Positions 44,237 to 54,463 are shown, counted from the stretch's first letter. The stretch is DNA of 64,000 bases from Candidatus Delongbacteria bacterium (GCA_016937995.1 JAFGVM010000024.1:1-64000), one strand, 5' to 3'. The notes: generated by a model not told the origin, from the letters alone. Numbers and translations: made by a program.

Positions 44237-45583
44237 TTAAAGTCCGTTCGACACTTCTTTTAAATATTTAACATAATCATCAATTTCTTCTTTGCTTCTT
44301 TTTTCAGTAACAGCGACCAGAAATTCATCATTGTTCATTTTGAAATCCTCTAGAGGGATTCCTGCAAAGATACCTTTTTCCACCATCTGAGCCATCAGTT
44401 TTTTAACCGGGAATTTTGTCTTGACTACAAATTCTTTAAAGAAAGGCTTCTTATATTTAATTTCAAAACCATCCACCTTCGCTATCTCGTTTGCAAGATA
44501 ATGACTTCTCCAGTAACAATTCTCAGCAACCTCTTTCAGACCTTCCTCACCCATTGTACTTAGGTAAATACCCGCTGTTAATGCACAAAGGGCCTGATTA
44601 GAACATATATTTGAGGTAGCTTTATCTCTTCTGATATGCTGCTCTCTGGTTTGCATTGTCAGAACAAATCCTCTTTTACCATCGGTATCTTCAGTAACAC
44701 CTACAACTCTTCCAGGTATTTTTCTCATAAGTTGCTTTGTAGTGGCAAATATGCCTAAGTAAGGACCTCCAAAACCCTGAGGCAGACCCAAACTTTGTCC
44801 CTCTGCAACAACTATATCTGCACCATATTTACCCGGATTTTTGAATAATCCGATACTAATAGGATCAATGGATACAATTAATATCGCTTTATGTGAATGA
44901 ACAAGATCAGCAAGACCTTCCATGTCTTCCAGATTACCATAAAAATTAGGTGTCTGAACGATCACACAAGCAGTTGTATCATCGATCTTATTTTCATAAC
45001 TTTTCAAGAGAACAGTTCCCTCGTTCTCTTCTACGAATTCTATCTTATAATCCATTGAACTTGTAAAAGTTTTAACAACCTCAATATTGGCTGGGTTTAC
45101 TGTGGATGCGATCAATATTTTGGTTCTTTTTGTTTGTCTGCAAGCTAATATAGCAGCTTCAGCCATTGAAGAAGCTCCATCATACATTGATGCGTTGCTA
45201 ACATCCATACCGGTAAGGTTACAGATCATTGTCTGATATTCATAGATCGATTGAAGTGTTCCCTGACTAACTTCAGCCTGATAAGGTGTATAGGCTGTTT
45301 GGAATTCAGGACGACCTGCAATTGTACCTGTTATTGACGGAATGTAATGATCGTAAGATCCACCACCAAGATACGAAGTAATATTTGCAGTATTTAAATT
45401 TTTACCGACTAACCTCCGCATTTCCTTTGTGATCTCATATTCACTTATACCATCAGGTAAATTGATCTTACACTCTTTTTTAAATTCTTCAGGGATATCC
45501 TTAAGTAGATCGTTAAAATTTGAAACTCCGATAGCTTCGAGCATTTCTTTTCTGTCTTTGTCTGTGTTTGAAATATATGGCAT
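44237..45583 (-). CDS. gcvPA: Glycine decarboxylase subunit 1 (P-protein N-terminal half)
   Basis: A 448-residue protein homologous to the N-terminal half of glycine dehydrogenase, the split form found in many anaerobes. MPYISNTDKDRKEMLE, YTPYQAEVSQGTLQ, YDGASSMAEAA and GRPEFQTAYTPYQAE regions are characteristic. It lacks the PLP lysine, which is in GcvPB. It follows gcvH by 28 bases. No gcvPB or gcvT is in the window, so the other parts must be elsewhere. Confidence 0.93.
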   Translation of the reverse strand: MPYISNTDKDRKEMLEAIGVSNFNDLLKDIPEEFKKECKINLPDGISEYEITKEMRRLVGKNLNTANITSYLGGGSYDHYIPSITGTIAGRPEFQTAYTPYQAEVSQGTLQSIYEYQTMICNLTGMDVSNASMYDGASSMAEAAILACRQTKRTKILIASTVNPANIEVVKTFTSSMDYKIEFVEENEGTVLLKSYENKIDDTTACVIVQTPNFYGNLEDMEGLADLVHSHKAILIVSIDPISIGLFKNPGKYGADIVVAEGQSLGLPQGFGGPYLGIFATTKQLMRKIPGRVVGVTEDTDGKRGFVLTMQTREQHIRRDKATSNICSNQALCALTAGIYLSTMGEEGLKEVAENCYWRSHYLANEIAKVDGFEIKYKKPFFKEFVVKTKFPVKKLMAQMVEKGIFAGIPLEDFKMNNDEFLVAVTEKRSKEEIDDYVKYLKEVSNGL

Positions 45584-45611
45584 TTCTATTACCTGCTTTA
45601 TGAATTTTAGA

Positions 45612-45989
45612 CTATCCTATTTTTTCTTCGTAAGCATCTGCTTTCAACAACCCTTCAAGTTCAGAAGTATCAGAAAGTTTGATCTTTACGATCCAACCAC
45701 CTTCGTAACAGTCACTGTTCACTAATTCAGGACTGTCTTCAAGATTTTCATTGATCTCAACAATTTCTCCCGAAACAGGAGAATAAATATCAGAGGCAGC
45801 TTTTACTGCTTCGATAACTCCAATGCTGTCACCTTTTGAAAAAGTATCTCCTACTGCAGGAAGTTCAACGTAAGTAATATCACCTAATTGCTCCTGAGCA
45901 TATTCTGTAACTCCGATTACTGCAACATCACCTTCAACTTTACAATATTCATGATCCTCAGTGTAAAGAAGTCCCTGTGGAAAATTCAT
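45612..45989 (-). CDS. gcvH: Glycine cleavage system H protein
   Basis: A 125-residue lipoyl-domain protein with the lipoylation site at Lys in [12 protein letters not shown] and the C-terminal segment ESVDS-like [10 protein letters not shown]. The H protein carries the methylamine intermediate between P, T and L proteins. It has an AAGGAG ribosome site and is the first gene of the gcvH-gcvPA pair. Confidence 0.95.
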   Translation of the reverse strand: MNFPQGLLYTEDHEYCKVEGDVAVIGVTEYAQEQLGDITYVELPAVGDTFSKGDSIGVIEAVKAASDIYSPVSGEIVEINENLEDSPELVNSDCYEGGWIVKIKLSDTSELEGLLKADAYEEKIG

Positions 45990-46017
45990 TTTTTACTCCT
46001 TAAAAATTAATTTATTA

Positions 46018-47133
46018 TTACTTTGAACCGTAATCACCTAATTCATAGTTATTACCGTCTGACGAATCAAGACCCTTTAATCTTCTTTCAAAATCGGTTG
46101 GTGTTGAAGATGCTTTCAAAGCTTCTTCATAGGATATTAATCCCTTGTCATACAATCTGAATACACTCTGATCGAAAGTATGCATTCCATAAATTGTTTC
46201 ACCTTTTTCAATGGACATTTTAATGTCTGCTGCTTTTTCAGGATCGATTATAGCTTCTTTGATAGTTTCATTTGTTATCAATATTTCTGTTGCAGGAACA
46301 CGGCCGTCACCATCTCTTGTCTGGATCAATCTTTGAGAAACGATCGCTTTTAATGTTACTGCTAAAAGATTTCTGATCTCATTCTGAAGATCACCCGGGA
46401 AGAATGATAGTATCCTGCCAATGGTTTGAGCAGCATCAGTTGTGTGTAAAGTTGTAAATACCAGGTGACCGGTATTTGCAGCTCTTATAGCTGTATACAT
46501 ACTTTCACTGTCCCTTATCTCACCGATCATAATGATATCAGGGTCCTGTCTTAGCAAATATCTTAATGAACCTTCATATGATTCTGTATCACTTCCAACT
46601 TCTCTCTGATGGATAATTGATTTATTATCTCTGAATAAAAACTCGATCGGATCTTCAATAGTTATAATATTTGCTCTTTTATTCTGGTTGACATATTCCA
46701 GCATGGCAGCAATAGTTGTGGATTTACCGGATCCAACCGTTCCTGTTACTATGACCAGACCTCTCTGGTTCATAGACACTTTTTTCAATACATCAGGTAA
46801 ATGTAATTCATCTATGGTCTTAATGTCAAAAGGTATAGCCCTGATAGCGATTGCAATAGTACCTCTTTGCTTATAAACATTTACTCTGAATCGTCCAACT
46901 CCTTTTACACCGAATCCGAAATCGACCTCTTTCTTTTCTGCAAAAACCAACTTTTCCTTTTTACCCATAAGTTCATTTGCGATCGTGATCATTTCATCCA
47001 TATTGACTGATTCCTCACCCCAGTCAATAAGTTCACTGTTAACTCTGAAGATAGGCTTGATACCAACCTTTAAATGAATATCAGATCCACCATTTTCTAA
47101 AAGTGCTGCGAACATTCTATTAAGATCTATCAT
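46018..47133 (-). CDS. pilT: Type IV pilus retraction-type ATPase PilT
   Basis: A 371-residue protein from the ATG at 47133 (GGGAG site). It has the PAS-like N-terminal domain, Walker A VTGTVGSGKST near residue 130, the Asp box and Walker B LRQDPDIIMIGEIRD, and the His box TLHTTDAAQT. The C-terminal acidic tail lacks a PilU-type insertion. The neighbouring genes are unrelated, so its pilus partners lie outside the window. Gliding or twitching is an inference. Confidence 0.92.
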   Translation of the reverse strand: MIDLNRMFAALLENGGSDIHLKVGIKPIFRVNSELIDWGEESVNMDEMITIANELMGKKEKLVFAEKKEVDFGFGVKGVGRFRVNVYKQRGTIAIAIRAIPFDIKTIDELHLPDVLKKVSMNQRGLVIVTGTVGSGKSTTIAAMLEYVNQNKRANIITIEDPIEFLFRDNKSIIHQREVGSDTESYEGSLRYLLRQDPDIIMIGEIRDSESMYTAIRAANTGHLVFTTLHTTDAAQTIGRILSFFPGDLQNEIRNLLAVTLKAIVSQRLIQTRDGDGRVPATEILITNETIKEAIIDPEKAADIKMSIEKGETIYGMHTFDQSVFRLYDKGLISYEEALKASSTPTDFERRLKGLDSSDGNNYELGDYGSK

Positions 47134-47238
47134 ATGGACTCCCAATAAGGTTATTACTTAGAATACTGAATATAAATTCATATTAAACATTAATCAATGA
47201 TATTTTATTAAATTATGCACATAGTTAAAATAAAAAAA

Positions 47239-47258
47239 AGAGCACTTTTTGTGCTCTT
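47239..47258 (-). terminator. Rho-independent terminator after the propeller lipoprotein
   Basis: AAGAGCAC and GTGCTCTT pair and are followed on the minus strand by eight T residues. Confidence 0.85.
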
Positions 47259-47313
47259 AAATTCCACAATTGAACAATTAAAGATCTATGATTCTGAATT
47301 TATACTCCCGTTT

Positions 47314-48480
47314 TTAGAAGTCATATATTTTTACAGAGTTTGATTCCGTATCTGTTGAATAGATTCTGTTACCTTTGATCTGGATCATTCCTGTGATCAT
47401 ATTTCCTTCTGAATCCCTAAGTTCGATAGTATTCTGATATATTCCATCTTTAAATATTTCAAGCTTAACAAGTTCGATATCGTCACCATCTTTGATCTCC
47501 TGTGCTTTTGCCACCCATAACCTTCCTGCGCCATCAAAATACATACCGCTTATAACTTTTTTATAGGTTTCCTCGAATTTTACATCTTTCATAAATTGTT
47601 TCACATTTTCATCACCAAATGACTGTATCCTTTCATTTGCCATCTCAAGTTCTTTCTCGGTATATTTAACTTTTCTGTAAGGAGAGTGTATCTTGTATTT
47701 TTCATTTCCTGACAGATCGTAAGCTACGATCTCAAAATCATCGAGCCCGCTTTTTGCGACGAATATTTCCCTGTCGTTAAAAGCAATTGACGGAAAATCG
47801 TTACCCATTGTCATCATCTTTGACATATCTGTTGGATCAAAATCTATGTCTTTTCCCCAGATCTTTTTCTTCTCATCAAAATTATCGCTCAATATCTTCA
47901 ATGAATTTTTCAGAATGATCTTTCCATCCTTTTGTTCTACCTGGGTAACATAGCTTAAAATATCATCCGATGTCATTACCACAGGCATTGTCATCATACC
48001 TATACCTTTTGACATGGTATTGACCTTTTCGATAAAATTGCCGTCTGTATCGAATACATTAACTGATTGTGTCATCGGATCTGGTACATAGACCTTATTT
48101 TTACCTGCAGCAAAACCAACATTGAACATACTGAATTCACCTGGGCCTTTGCCCTGCTTGCCGAATTTTGTTACGAGCTTACCTTCTGTGTTAAACTTTC
48201 TTATTGAAAAAGTTCCTGCATCACCTGCGTAAATACTTCCATCATCAGATACGCTGATCATCTGTAATCTCTGAAAATTCTCAGTGCTGTCTTCAGCGAT
48301 ATCATTAATCGTGATAATCAGTTCAGGTATAATTTTCAGGTCCGGATCAGCAGGTTCCAACGTATTTTTAAATACTTCTGTTTCACTAGCAACTTTCTTA
48401 TTTTCTGAACTATTTTTGTTACCGTTACTGCAGCTCATAATAAAAGCTATTATGCTTATGACAATTACAATTCTCTTCAT
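47314..48480 (-). CDS. Six-bladed propeller lipoprotein (2)
   Basis: A 388-residue protein with a lipobox (FIMSC, Cys17) and propeller-like blades (AGDAGTFSIRKFNTEGKLVTKFG, DPMTQSVNVFDTDGNFIEKV, DGAGRLWVAKAQ). It is a homologue of the lipoprotein at 32019-33146 in style, though not a close paralogue. Its role is unknown. Bounded by terminators on both sides, so probably monocistronic. Confidence 0.8.
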   Translation of the reverse strand: MKRIVIVISIIAFIMSCSNGNKNSSENKKVASETEVFKNTLEPADPDLKIIPELIITINDIAEDSTENFQRLQMISVSDDGSIYAGDAGTFSIRKFNTEGKLVTKFGKQGKGPGEFSMFNVGFAAGKNKVYVPDPMTQSVNVFDTDGNFIEKVNTMSKGIGMMTMPVVMTSDDILSYVTQVEQKDGKIILKNSLKILSDNFDEKKKIWGKDIDFDPTDMSKMMTMGNDFPSIAFNDREIFVAKSGLDDFEIVAYDLSGNEKYKIHSPYRKVKYTEKELEMANERIQSFGDENVKQFMKDVKFEETYKKVISGMYFDGAGRLWVAKAQEIKDGDDIELVKLEIFKDGIYQNTIELRDSEGNMITGMIQIKGNRIYSTDTESNSVKIYDF

Positions 48481-48600
48481 TTTTTTCCCTGTTTTTTTTA
48501 GGCTTTCAATAAGCTAATAATTCCCGCGTCACAAATCAAGATAATTATGTTTTAAGATCGTGTGTATATTTTATTGCACAGGTCAATAAAATATTATAAA

Positions 48601-48626
48601 AAAAGGCAGAATGATCTCTGCCTTTT
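48601..48626 (-). terminator. Rho-independent terminator after the thioredoxin lipoprotein
   Basis: AAAAGGCAGA and TCTGCCTTTT form a ten-pair stem around ATGATC, followed on the minus strand by a T run. It ends the gene at 48647. Confidence 0.85.
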
Positions 48627-48646
48627 ATCTTAAAAGTTTTCGTCAT

Positions 48647-50131
48647 CTACTCACTCAAAAGTTTGTTCACACTGTCAAGAAGAAGTTTTTTACCTCTGAT
48701 GTTCTTGTATCGAATAATTCCATTCTTATCAACAAGGAATGTTGAAGGAATACCTGAGACCTTGAAATTTGCAACATTAGGATCCTTCCATGCCTGACCA
48801 CTATAAATATGCTTCCACATAATTTTATTTTCGGTAACGTATTTATCAGCATCCTCTTTTGCATTATCAAGGTTTACACCGATAACTTCAAACCCTTTTT
48901 CATTCAATTCTGTATACACTTCTATAACATTCGGCATTTCCATTTTACAAGGGCCACACCATGCTGCCCAGAAGTCGATCAAATAAACTTTACCCGCAAA
49001 AAAATTCTCATCGTATTCTGTCGAGTCTAAAAGTGTACCTGCTAATGATGGAACCTTTTCACCAATGGTCGGTGCACTGTTCTCAATCTCTTTCAGCATG
49101 TTTATATACTTCATTTCTTTGTAAAGATTTTCTGCAAAGATCGCTTCAGTAACTCTGTATGATAAATATCTGTCCCCGGATGAAACATTAACATACTTTT
49201 CCAAAGAGTTCAATCCCTGTTTGATATTACCTAAAGACACCTGTATCTTGGCATCAACATAATCTATCAACGGGTTTAACTCATTATTTGCTTTTGCCTG
49301 ATCGATATAGTTTATAGCCTTGTCCGGCAGATCAAGATCAACATAATACTCTGCTATATCAGAGTTAGTTAAAGCATCAGGATTGTTCTTCATAAAAGTT
49401 TCCATCAGATCCTGAGCTTTTACCTTGTCCTCTTTTTCAATATAATAACTGAAAAGAGCTGCAAAAGCATTGGTATTTGCAGGATTTTTTACAAGAATAA
49501 TGCCGTTCAGCAAAGCAGATTCTTCCGGTTTGTTAAGCATCTTGAAAAGATAGCTTAAAATATCAAAACTGTAATTGTTAGTAGGGTCTTTGATTATTGA
49601 CAGATATATAAGTTTTGCAGGTTTGAAAAGGTCATCTTTCTGACCGTCAAGATAGATCATTGCAAGACCTAAATAGTTGTAAGCGTTCTCTTTGTCCTTC
49701 TTTAACTCACTTACGAAATAATCTTTACCAAGATCAAAACCAAGGCTCATACCGTAAAGGTACTTATTGACAGCGTTCGTACTGTCTTTTTCGTAAGTTT
49801 CATTCGTAAATTTCTTTACTGCATCGTTACCCATTCTGCTCAAAAACTGAAGTTTTACTACTTTGAAAATATATGAGTCAGGATATTTTTCTAATAATGA
49901 GTCCAGGTCCTTATCAAGTTTTGCGTAGTCATCTTTGTAGCTTTCGAAGATAATCTGATCTTCGGGCACGACCATTAATTCTGTGTTTATTTTTGAAAGA
50001 TCTATTTCGATATCACTAAGAAGTTTATCGATATACTGATCTGTTGTTAATGCAGACTCTTTTTTAGAACAACCGATTACCATTGTGATCAACAACAAAG
50101 TAACCAACATTCCTGTTAAAATATTTTTCAT
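48647..50131 (-). CDS. TPR plus TlpA-like thioredoxin lipoprotein
   Basis: A 494-residue protein from the ATG at 50131 (CGGAGA site), with a lipobox (MVIGC, Cys21). A TPR-rich region of about 300 residues leads to a C-terminal TlpA/ResA-like thioredoxin domain with active site WCGPCKME near residue 400 and the cis-proline IPSTFLVDK. Such proteins reduce disulfides or mature cytochromes in the periplasm. The TPR part suggests binding a partner protein. Function is otherwise unassigned. Confidence 0.83.
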   Translation of the reverse strand: MKNILTGMLVTLLLITMVIGCSKKESALTTDQYIDKLLSDIEIDLSKINTELMVVPEDQIIFESYKDDYAKLDKDLDSLLEKYPDSYIFKVVKLQFLSRMGNDAVKKFTNETYEKDSTNAVNKYLYGMSLGFDLGKDYFVSELKKDKENAYNYLGLAMIYLDGQKDDLFKPAKLIYLSIIKDPTNNYSFDILSYLFKMLNKPEESALLNGIILVKNPANTNAFAALFSYYIEKEDKVKAQDLMETFMKNNPDALTNSDIAEYYVDLDLPDKAINYIDQAKANNELNPLIDYVDAKIQVSLGNIKQGLNSLEKYVNVSSGDRYLSYRVTEAIFAENLYKEMKYINMLKEIENSAPTIGEKVPSLAGTLLDSTEYDENFFAGKVYLIDFWAAWCGPCKMEMPNVIEVYTELNEKGFEVIGVNLDNAKEDADKYVTENKIMWKHIYSGQAWKDPNVANFKVSGIPSTFLVDKNGIIRYKNIRGKKLLLDSVNKLLSE

Positions 50132-50338
50132 TTTTTCTCCGATTAATTTTTTCATATTGGCACAATATAAAACAACGTAGCGTATTATACAAAGGAAAAA
50201 GAAGTAAATTAGTGGATAGTGCCCTTCTAAGACAAAAAAATAATTTTATGTTCTTGCCGCAATATTTCTTCTTTTTACCCTTTCTAATCACATATATATT
50301 ATATATATTCTCCTAATAATAAAACTAAGGGGGCAATT

Positions 50339-50494
50339 GTGTCTTATCGTAGAGAAACCATTAAAACTGGTATCAGCTTTGGTTCAGCTTTAGCTATCGC
50401 TATTTCGTTCACAGTTAATAAGTCGATATTATGGGCAATCCTTCACGGAATTTTCTCATGGTTCTATGTGATTTATTATGCGATAGTTTACTAA
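50339..50494 (+). CDS. 51-residue membrane protein (GTG start)
   Basis: A short reading frame with GTG start, a strong AAGGGGG ribosome site five bases upstream and TAA stop. The product begins MSYRRETIKTGISFGSALAI and has two hydrophobic stretches, the second reading WAILHGIFSWFYVIYYAIVY. Polar N-terminus and Trp/Tyr-rich end suggest an inner-membrane protein. It lies 24 bases before the amidase gene. I recall similar small 'HGIFSWFYVIYY'-type proteins of unknown function in other bacteria. The conserved codon frame and strong Shine-Dalgarno support it as a real gene. Confidence 0.75.
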   Translation: MSYRRETIKTGISFGSALAIAISFTVNKSILWAILHGIFSWFYVIYYAIVY

Positions 50495-50517
50495 CATAAC
50501 CCAAGAAGAATCAGTCA

Positions 50518-52467
50518 ATGAAATTTATAAAATTTTTATCCGCTGTAATCTTATTAACAATAGTGTTTCTTTCCTGTACTCCAATGTCAGGAGAAAGACC
50601 TTTCTATAAAAAGAATGAATTAGAGATCCAGAACGATAAGTCCAATGATATTGTCAATCGGAACGGCCGGAACAGTATAGAGAAAGACCTTTTGCTTTCA
50701 CTTAGGGAAGATCCTGAGAATCTTGATATCAAGAAAAAACTTGGACTGCTTTATTATAAAAAAAGCAATTATAAGACTTCCATGAAACTGTTCCAGTCAA
50801 TTTTCAGTAAAGACAGTTCAGTATTCGATATAACATTGTCTCAGAAAAATTTTGACCATTACTATTGCTTCGTATCATCATTAATCAGACTGGGCAAGTA
50901 TAATTCAGCAAGAAAATACCTTTTCAACAACTTGAACGTTGAGCTGTTGAACGAGGAGAACCTTGTAAAATATAACTTCCTTCTGATCGAACTGGATTAT
51001 AAGACAGGTGCTTATTCAAATATTGCCGAGAGAATAAATTCGATACTATCAAAACAGTCTGTCAACAAAGACCTTAAACTCAACCTTTACTATATTCTTG
51101 CTGATTCAGAATTAAAAAGCAATAATCACTTACTCTCTCTAGACAACATTGATTACCTTATCGGGAACGATAAAAACGGTACTTATTTGAAGAAAGCAAA
51201 GAGGTTACTTGACTCAATAGTCAGCAGTTCAACGGATTATTTTCTTAAAGTGTGGCAGGGCAGAATTACTGACACATACCGTCTGATAGCCTCAAAATCG
51301 GAAGCAAATATTAGCTTTAAGAACAAAGTCATGAGAGCTATCAATATCCTGGAAAATTCTTCAGTTTCAGTAGAGACAAAGGTTGAAAATACTGACCGTT
51401 CACAACTTTCTAAGATCAGAATTTATACTGATAAAGATTACACAACGGTAATGTTCGCCTCCAATGATACAATTAACTATGTAAATCCTCCACATTTTGA
51501 TGGTAAAACTCTGACCTTAAAATTGAAGGATAAGGATATTTTCTCAGACAAGAAATCTATCACACCGCCTGAAGGTTCAGGAATAACAAAATTTACATGG
51601 ACTGAAGAAAATAATTTGATCGTATTTAAGATCGAACTTTCCGAAAATTCTGAGATGAGCCTTGAACAACTTTCAGGTTATTTTGAAGAAAAAAAAGACG
51701 CAGATGATAAATTCGCATTAAAATTAAGTATCAAACTTCCTGAGATGAACTATGCTGATGATCTTGATCCTGCATATCAGAACGATGACAGATATACAAT
51801 AGTACTTGATCCTGGACACGGTGGAGATGATTATGGGGCAATGGGTGTGCTAACTAAGGAAAACGGTGAAAAATATTCCGAGAAAGAAATGAACCTTATG
51901 CTTTGTCAGGAATTTAAAAAATATTTGGAAGCGAAAGGTTATCGGGTTTTCCTTACACGTGATAAAGATTATTATCCAAGTCTTCATGAAAGGAACAGGA
52001 TCGCTCAGAACAGGAATGCTGATATGTTCCTGTCTATTCATTTAAACTCAGCGCATAAAAAATATAAGAAATACTGGCAGAGCGACCGTTATTACGGTTG
52101 TGAAATGATCGTAAGGAATACCGAGGGTGTACAACCTCAATTTATAAATTTTGAAAATCTGAGTAAAAATGAATGGCAGAAGAAAAGGTCAAAAGCATTA
52201 AAAGAACACAAAAGACTGTCAACTATTCTTAACAGAACTATCCCCGGAACACTTGATAAACCTTTTAACAAGCAGAGAAAAATAAAATACAAGAACCTGA
52301 GCATCTTCTCCGGAATGACAATACCCCATGCTTTGATAGAAACCGGATTTATAATAAATAACAAAACGGTGAAATATCTTTCATCAGAAAAAGGTCAGGA
52401 GAAACTGTTCCGTGGGATATTGAAGGGAATTGAGGAATACAGAAATACTTCCTTTGCTCAAAAGTAA
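50518..52467 (+). CDS. N-acetylmuramoyl-L-alanine amidase lipoprotein (AmiC-like)
   Basis: A 649-residue protein with a lipobox (FLSC, Cys20). The first 400 residues carry TPR-like helices and a beta-rich AMIN-like part. The last 210 are an Amidase_3 zinc domain: DPGHGGDDYGA with His434, FLSIHLNSA and the catalytic Glu in HALIETGFI. It cuts the peptide stem from peptidoglycan glycans. It overlaps the cinA reading frame only in an upstream TTG version, not in the chosen one. Starts 24 bases after the small membrane-protein gene. Confidence 0.9.
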   Translation: MKFIKFLSAVILLTIVFLSCTPMSGERPFYKKNELEIQNDKSNDIVNRNGRNSIEKDLLLSLREDPENLDIKKKLGLLYYKKSNYKTSMKLFQSIFSKDSSVFDITLSQKNFDHYYCFVSSLIRLGKYNSARKYLFNNLNVELLNEENLVKYNFLLIELDYKTGAYSNIAERINSILSKQSVNKDLKLNLYYILADSELKSNNHLLSLDNIDYLIGNDKNGTYLKKAKRLLDSIVSSSTDYFLKVWQGRITDTYRLIASKSEANISFKNKVMRAINILENSSVSVETKVENTDRSQLSKIRIYTDKDYTTVMFASNDTINYVNPPHFDGKTLTLKLKDKDIFSDKKSITPPEGSGITKFTWTEENNLIVFKIELSENSEMSLEQLSGYFEEKKDADDKFALKLSIKLPEMNYADDLDPAYQNDDRYTIVLDPGHGGDDYGAMGVLTKENGEKYSEKEMNLMLCQEFKKYLEAKGYRVFLTRDKDYYPSLHERNRIAQNRNADMFLSIHLNSAHKKYKKYWQSDRYYGCEMIVRNTEGVQPQFINFENLSKNEWQKKRSKALKEHKRLSTILNRTIPGTLDKPFNKQRKIKYKNLSIFSGMTIPHALIETGFIINNKTVKYLSSEKGQEKLFRGILKGIEEYRNTSFAQK

Positions 52468-52477
52468 TTTAATATTT

Positions 52478-53719
52478 ATGAAAAGTGCTATAATAATAAA
52501 TATCGGGGATGAACTTCTTTCTGGTCATACAGTTAACACCAATGCTTCCTTCATCAGTCTGAAATTATATAATGCCGGTATTATCACTTCTGAGATAAGG
52601 GTCCTACCTGATACTGAGGATGCTTTATTAGACATTATAGCTGAGGTTGTTGGAAATTTCTCAACAATAATAATAAGCGGAGGACTTGGTCCGACCCATG
52701 ATGATAAGACTAAGAGCATTCTTTGTAAATTTTTTGGATCTGAATTAAAATTCAATGATGAAATTTGGGACAATATACGATCTTTGTTCGCCAACAGAAA
52801 TATCAAGATATCAGAGATAAATAAGGAACAGGCATTATTCCCACACAACGCAAAACCGCTAAATAATATTTACGGAACAGCTCCGGGTATTCATTACTCT
52901 GCTAAGGGTTCAGAAATCTTCGCACTGCCTGGAGTACCGACTGAGATGAAAGCAATGATAACCGGTCATGTACTCCCTTTTTTGGTTAAGAGCAACAAGA
53001 ATTATATAGTTTTCAGGGATATCAATACATACAACATTCCGGAAAGCACCCTTTACGAAATATTGTCGTCATACAAGGAATTCCCTTTCGGTACTGAGAT
53101 CGCATTTCTGCCTAAAGGATATGGAGTTACCGTACGGATCAAAGCAATGGGAACCGATAAAGAACTCATTACTCACAAAGTTGATTCCGCAGTTAAAATA
53201 ATTTCTTCAAGGATAGGCAACAATATAATTGGCTATAATATCGAAGAACCTGCATTAAGAGTTTATGAAATTTTGTCGGAAAGAGCTTTGACTATCAGTT
53301 TTGCTGAAAGCTGTACCGGCGGTCTGGTTTCTAAAAAGATCACTGACATACCAGGATCAAGCAGAGTTTTCAAAGAAGGTTTTATAACATATTCAAACGA
53401 CAGTAAATTCAAACAATTATCAGTTAATCCGGTTACTCTATCCCAGAATGGAGCGGTCAGTTATGAAACTGTGGATGAAATGCTTGACGGCTTACTTGCT
53501 GTGACCGAAGCAGATATTGTTTGTGCAATTTCAGGTATAGCCGGTCCGGATGGAGGAACTCCTGAGAAACCGGTGGGTACAATCTATATCGGTTGTGCTC
53601 TTAGAAAGAATAATAAAAGAACTGTTAAACTTCATTCTGTTCTTGGTGACAGAATGTCCATCAGGGAAAGATCAGCAAATAAATTGTTCATACAGGTAAT
53701 AGAACTGCTAACAAAATAA
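52478..53719 (+). CDS. cinA: CinA-like nicotinamide-nucleotide amidase/competence protein
   Basis: A 413-residue protein from the ATG at 52478. An N-terminal MoCF/MoaB-like domain (GDELLSGHTVNTNASF, SGGLGPTHDD) joins a C-terminal pyrophosphatase/amidase domain with the deamidase motif ESCTGGLVSKKIT and ISGIAGPDGGTPEKPVGT. The protein deamidates NMN and processes ADP-ribose in the pyridine nucleotide cycle. It lies between amidase and the LpxH-like gene with short spacings. Confidence 0.92.
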   Translation: MKSAIIINIGDELLSGHTVNTNASFISLKLYNAGIITSEIRVLPDTEDALLDIIAEVVGNFSTIIISGGLGPTHDDKTKSILCKFFGSELKFNDEIWDNIRSLFANRNIKISEINKEQALFPHNAKPLNNIYGTAPGIHYSAKGSEIFALPGVPTEMKAMITGHVLPFLVKSNKNYIVFRDINTYNIPESTLYEILSSYKEFPFGTEIAFLPKGYGVTVRIKAMGTDKELITHKVDSAVKIISSRIGNNIIGYNIEEPALRVYEILSERALTISFAESCTGGLVSKKITDIPGSSRVFKEGFITYSNDSKFKQLSVNPVTLSQNGAVSYETVDEMLDGLLAVTEADIVCAISGIAGPDGGTPEKPVGTIYIGCALRKNNKRTVKLHSVLGDRMSIRERSANKLFIQVIELLTK

Positions 53720-53726
53720 GAGTATT

Positions 53727-54452
53727 ATGAAAAAAATATATTTCATATCAGATGTGCATCTGGCTCTGGACAGAGAGAAAGATACTATTGATAGAAAAAA
53801 TAAACTGCTCTCGTTCCTGGAATACATAGAGGATGAAGCATCAAAGATAGTCTTTGCCGGTGACCTGTTTGATTTCTGGTTTGAATGGTACTATGTTATT
53901 CCCGGATTCCATTTTGATCTCTTTTCTAAATTTAAAGAAATGATAAAAAATGGAATAGAAATTGTTTATCTAACAGGAAATCACGATTTCCATTTAAGTG
54001 ATTTTTTAACCAAAGAAATAGGTATGAACTGTATTGATGAGACTTATACCTTTGAAGTTGGAGAAAAAAAATTCTTTGTCGCACATGGTGACGGTTACGC
54101 TAAAGTGGACTCAGGATACAGGTTCCTTAAAAAGATATTAAGAAGTAAAATTTCAAATTTCCTTTTCAAAACCTTAATCCATCCCGACCTGGGTATTCTG
54201 TTCGCAAAATTAACATCAGGATCAAGCAGAAAATACAGAACTATTGACAGATCAAAATGGAGAGATGAATACCTTGATTTTGCAAAGACCAAATTTATGG
54301 AAAATTTCAATTATGTTATACTGGGACATCTGCATGATCCTGTTATAGAAGAGGTAAATGGTAATTTTTATCTGAACACCGGTGACTGGATCAACCATTT
54401 TTCATATGGAGTCTTTGACGGTGAAGAACTGGAATTGAAATACTATAAATAA
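53727..54452 (+). CDS. LpxH-like UDP-2,3-diacylglucosamine diphosphatase
   Basis: A 241-residue calcineurin-type metallophosphoesterase. The motifs SDVHL, GDLFDFWFEW, GNHDFHL, HGDG and GHLHDP are all present, in the order and spacing of LpxH. LpxH removes UMP from the lipid A precursor. It is seven bases after cinA and precedes the PBP1A gene. Closely related LpxH2/LpxG-type enzymes exist, so the function is probable, not certain. Confidence 0.82.
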   Translation: MKKIYFISDVHLALDREKDTIDRKNKLLSFLEYIEDEASKIVFAGDLFDFWFEWYYVIPGFHFDLFSKFKEMIKNGIEIVYLTGNHDFHLSDFLTKEIGMNCIDETYTFEVGEKKFFVAHGDGYAKVDSGYRFLKKILRSKISNFLFKTLIHPDLGILFAKLTSGSSRKYRTIDRSKWRDEYLDFAKTKFMENFNYVILGHLHDPVIEEVNGNFYLNTGDWINHFSYGVFDGEELELKYYK

Positions 54453-54463
54453 TTATCCCGGCG

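Noticed and set aside
45990-46017. Glycine riboswitch before gcvH
   Set aside because: The gap is only 28 bases and holds just the ribosome site.
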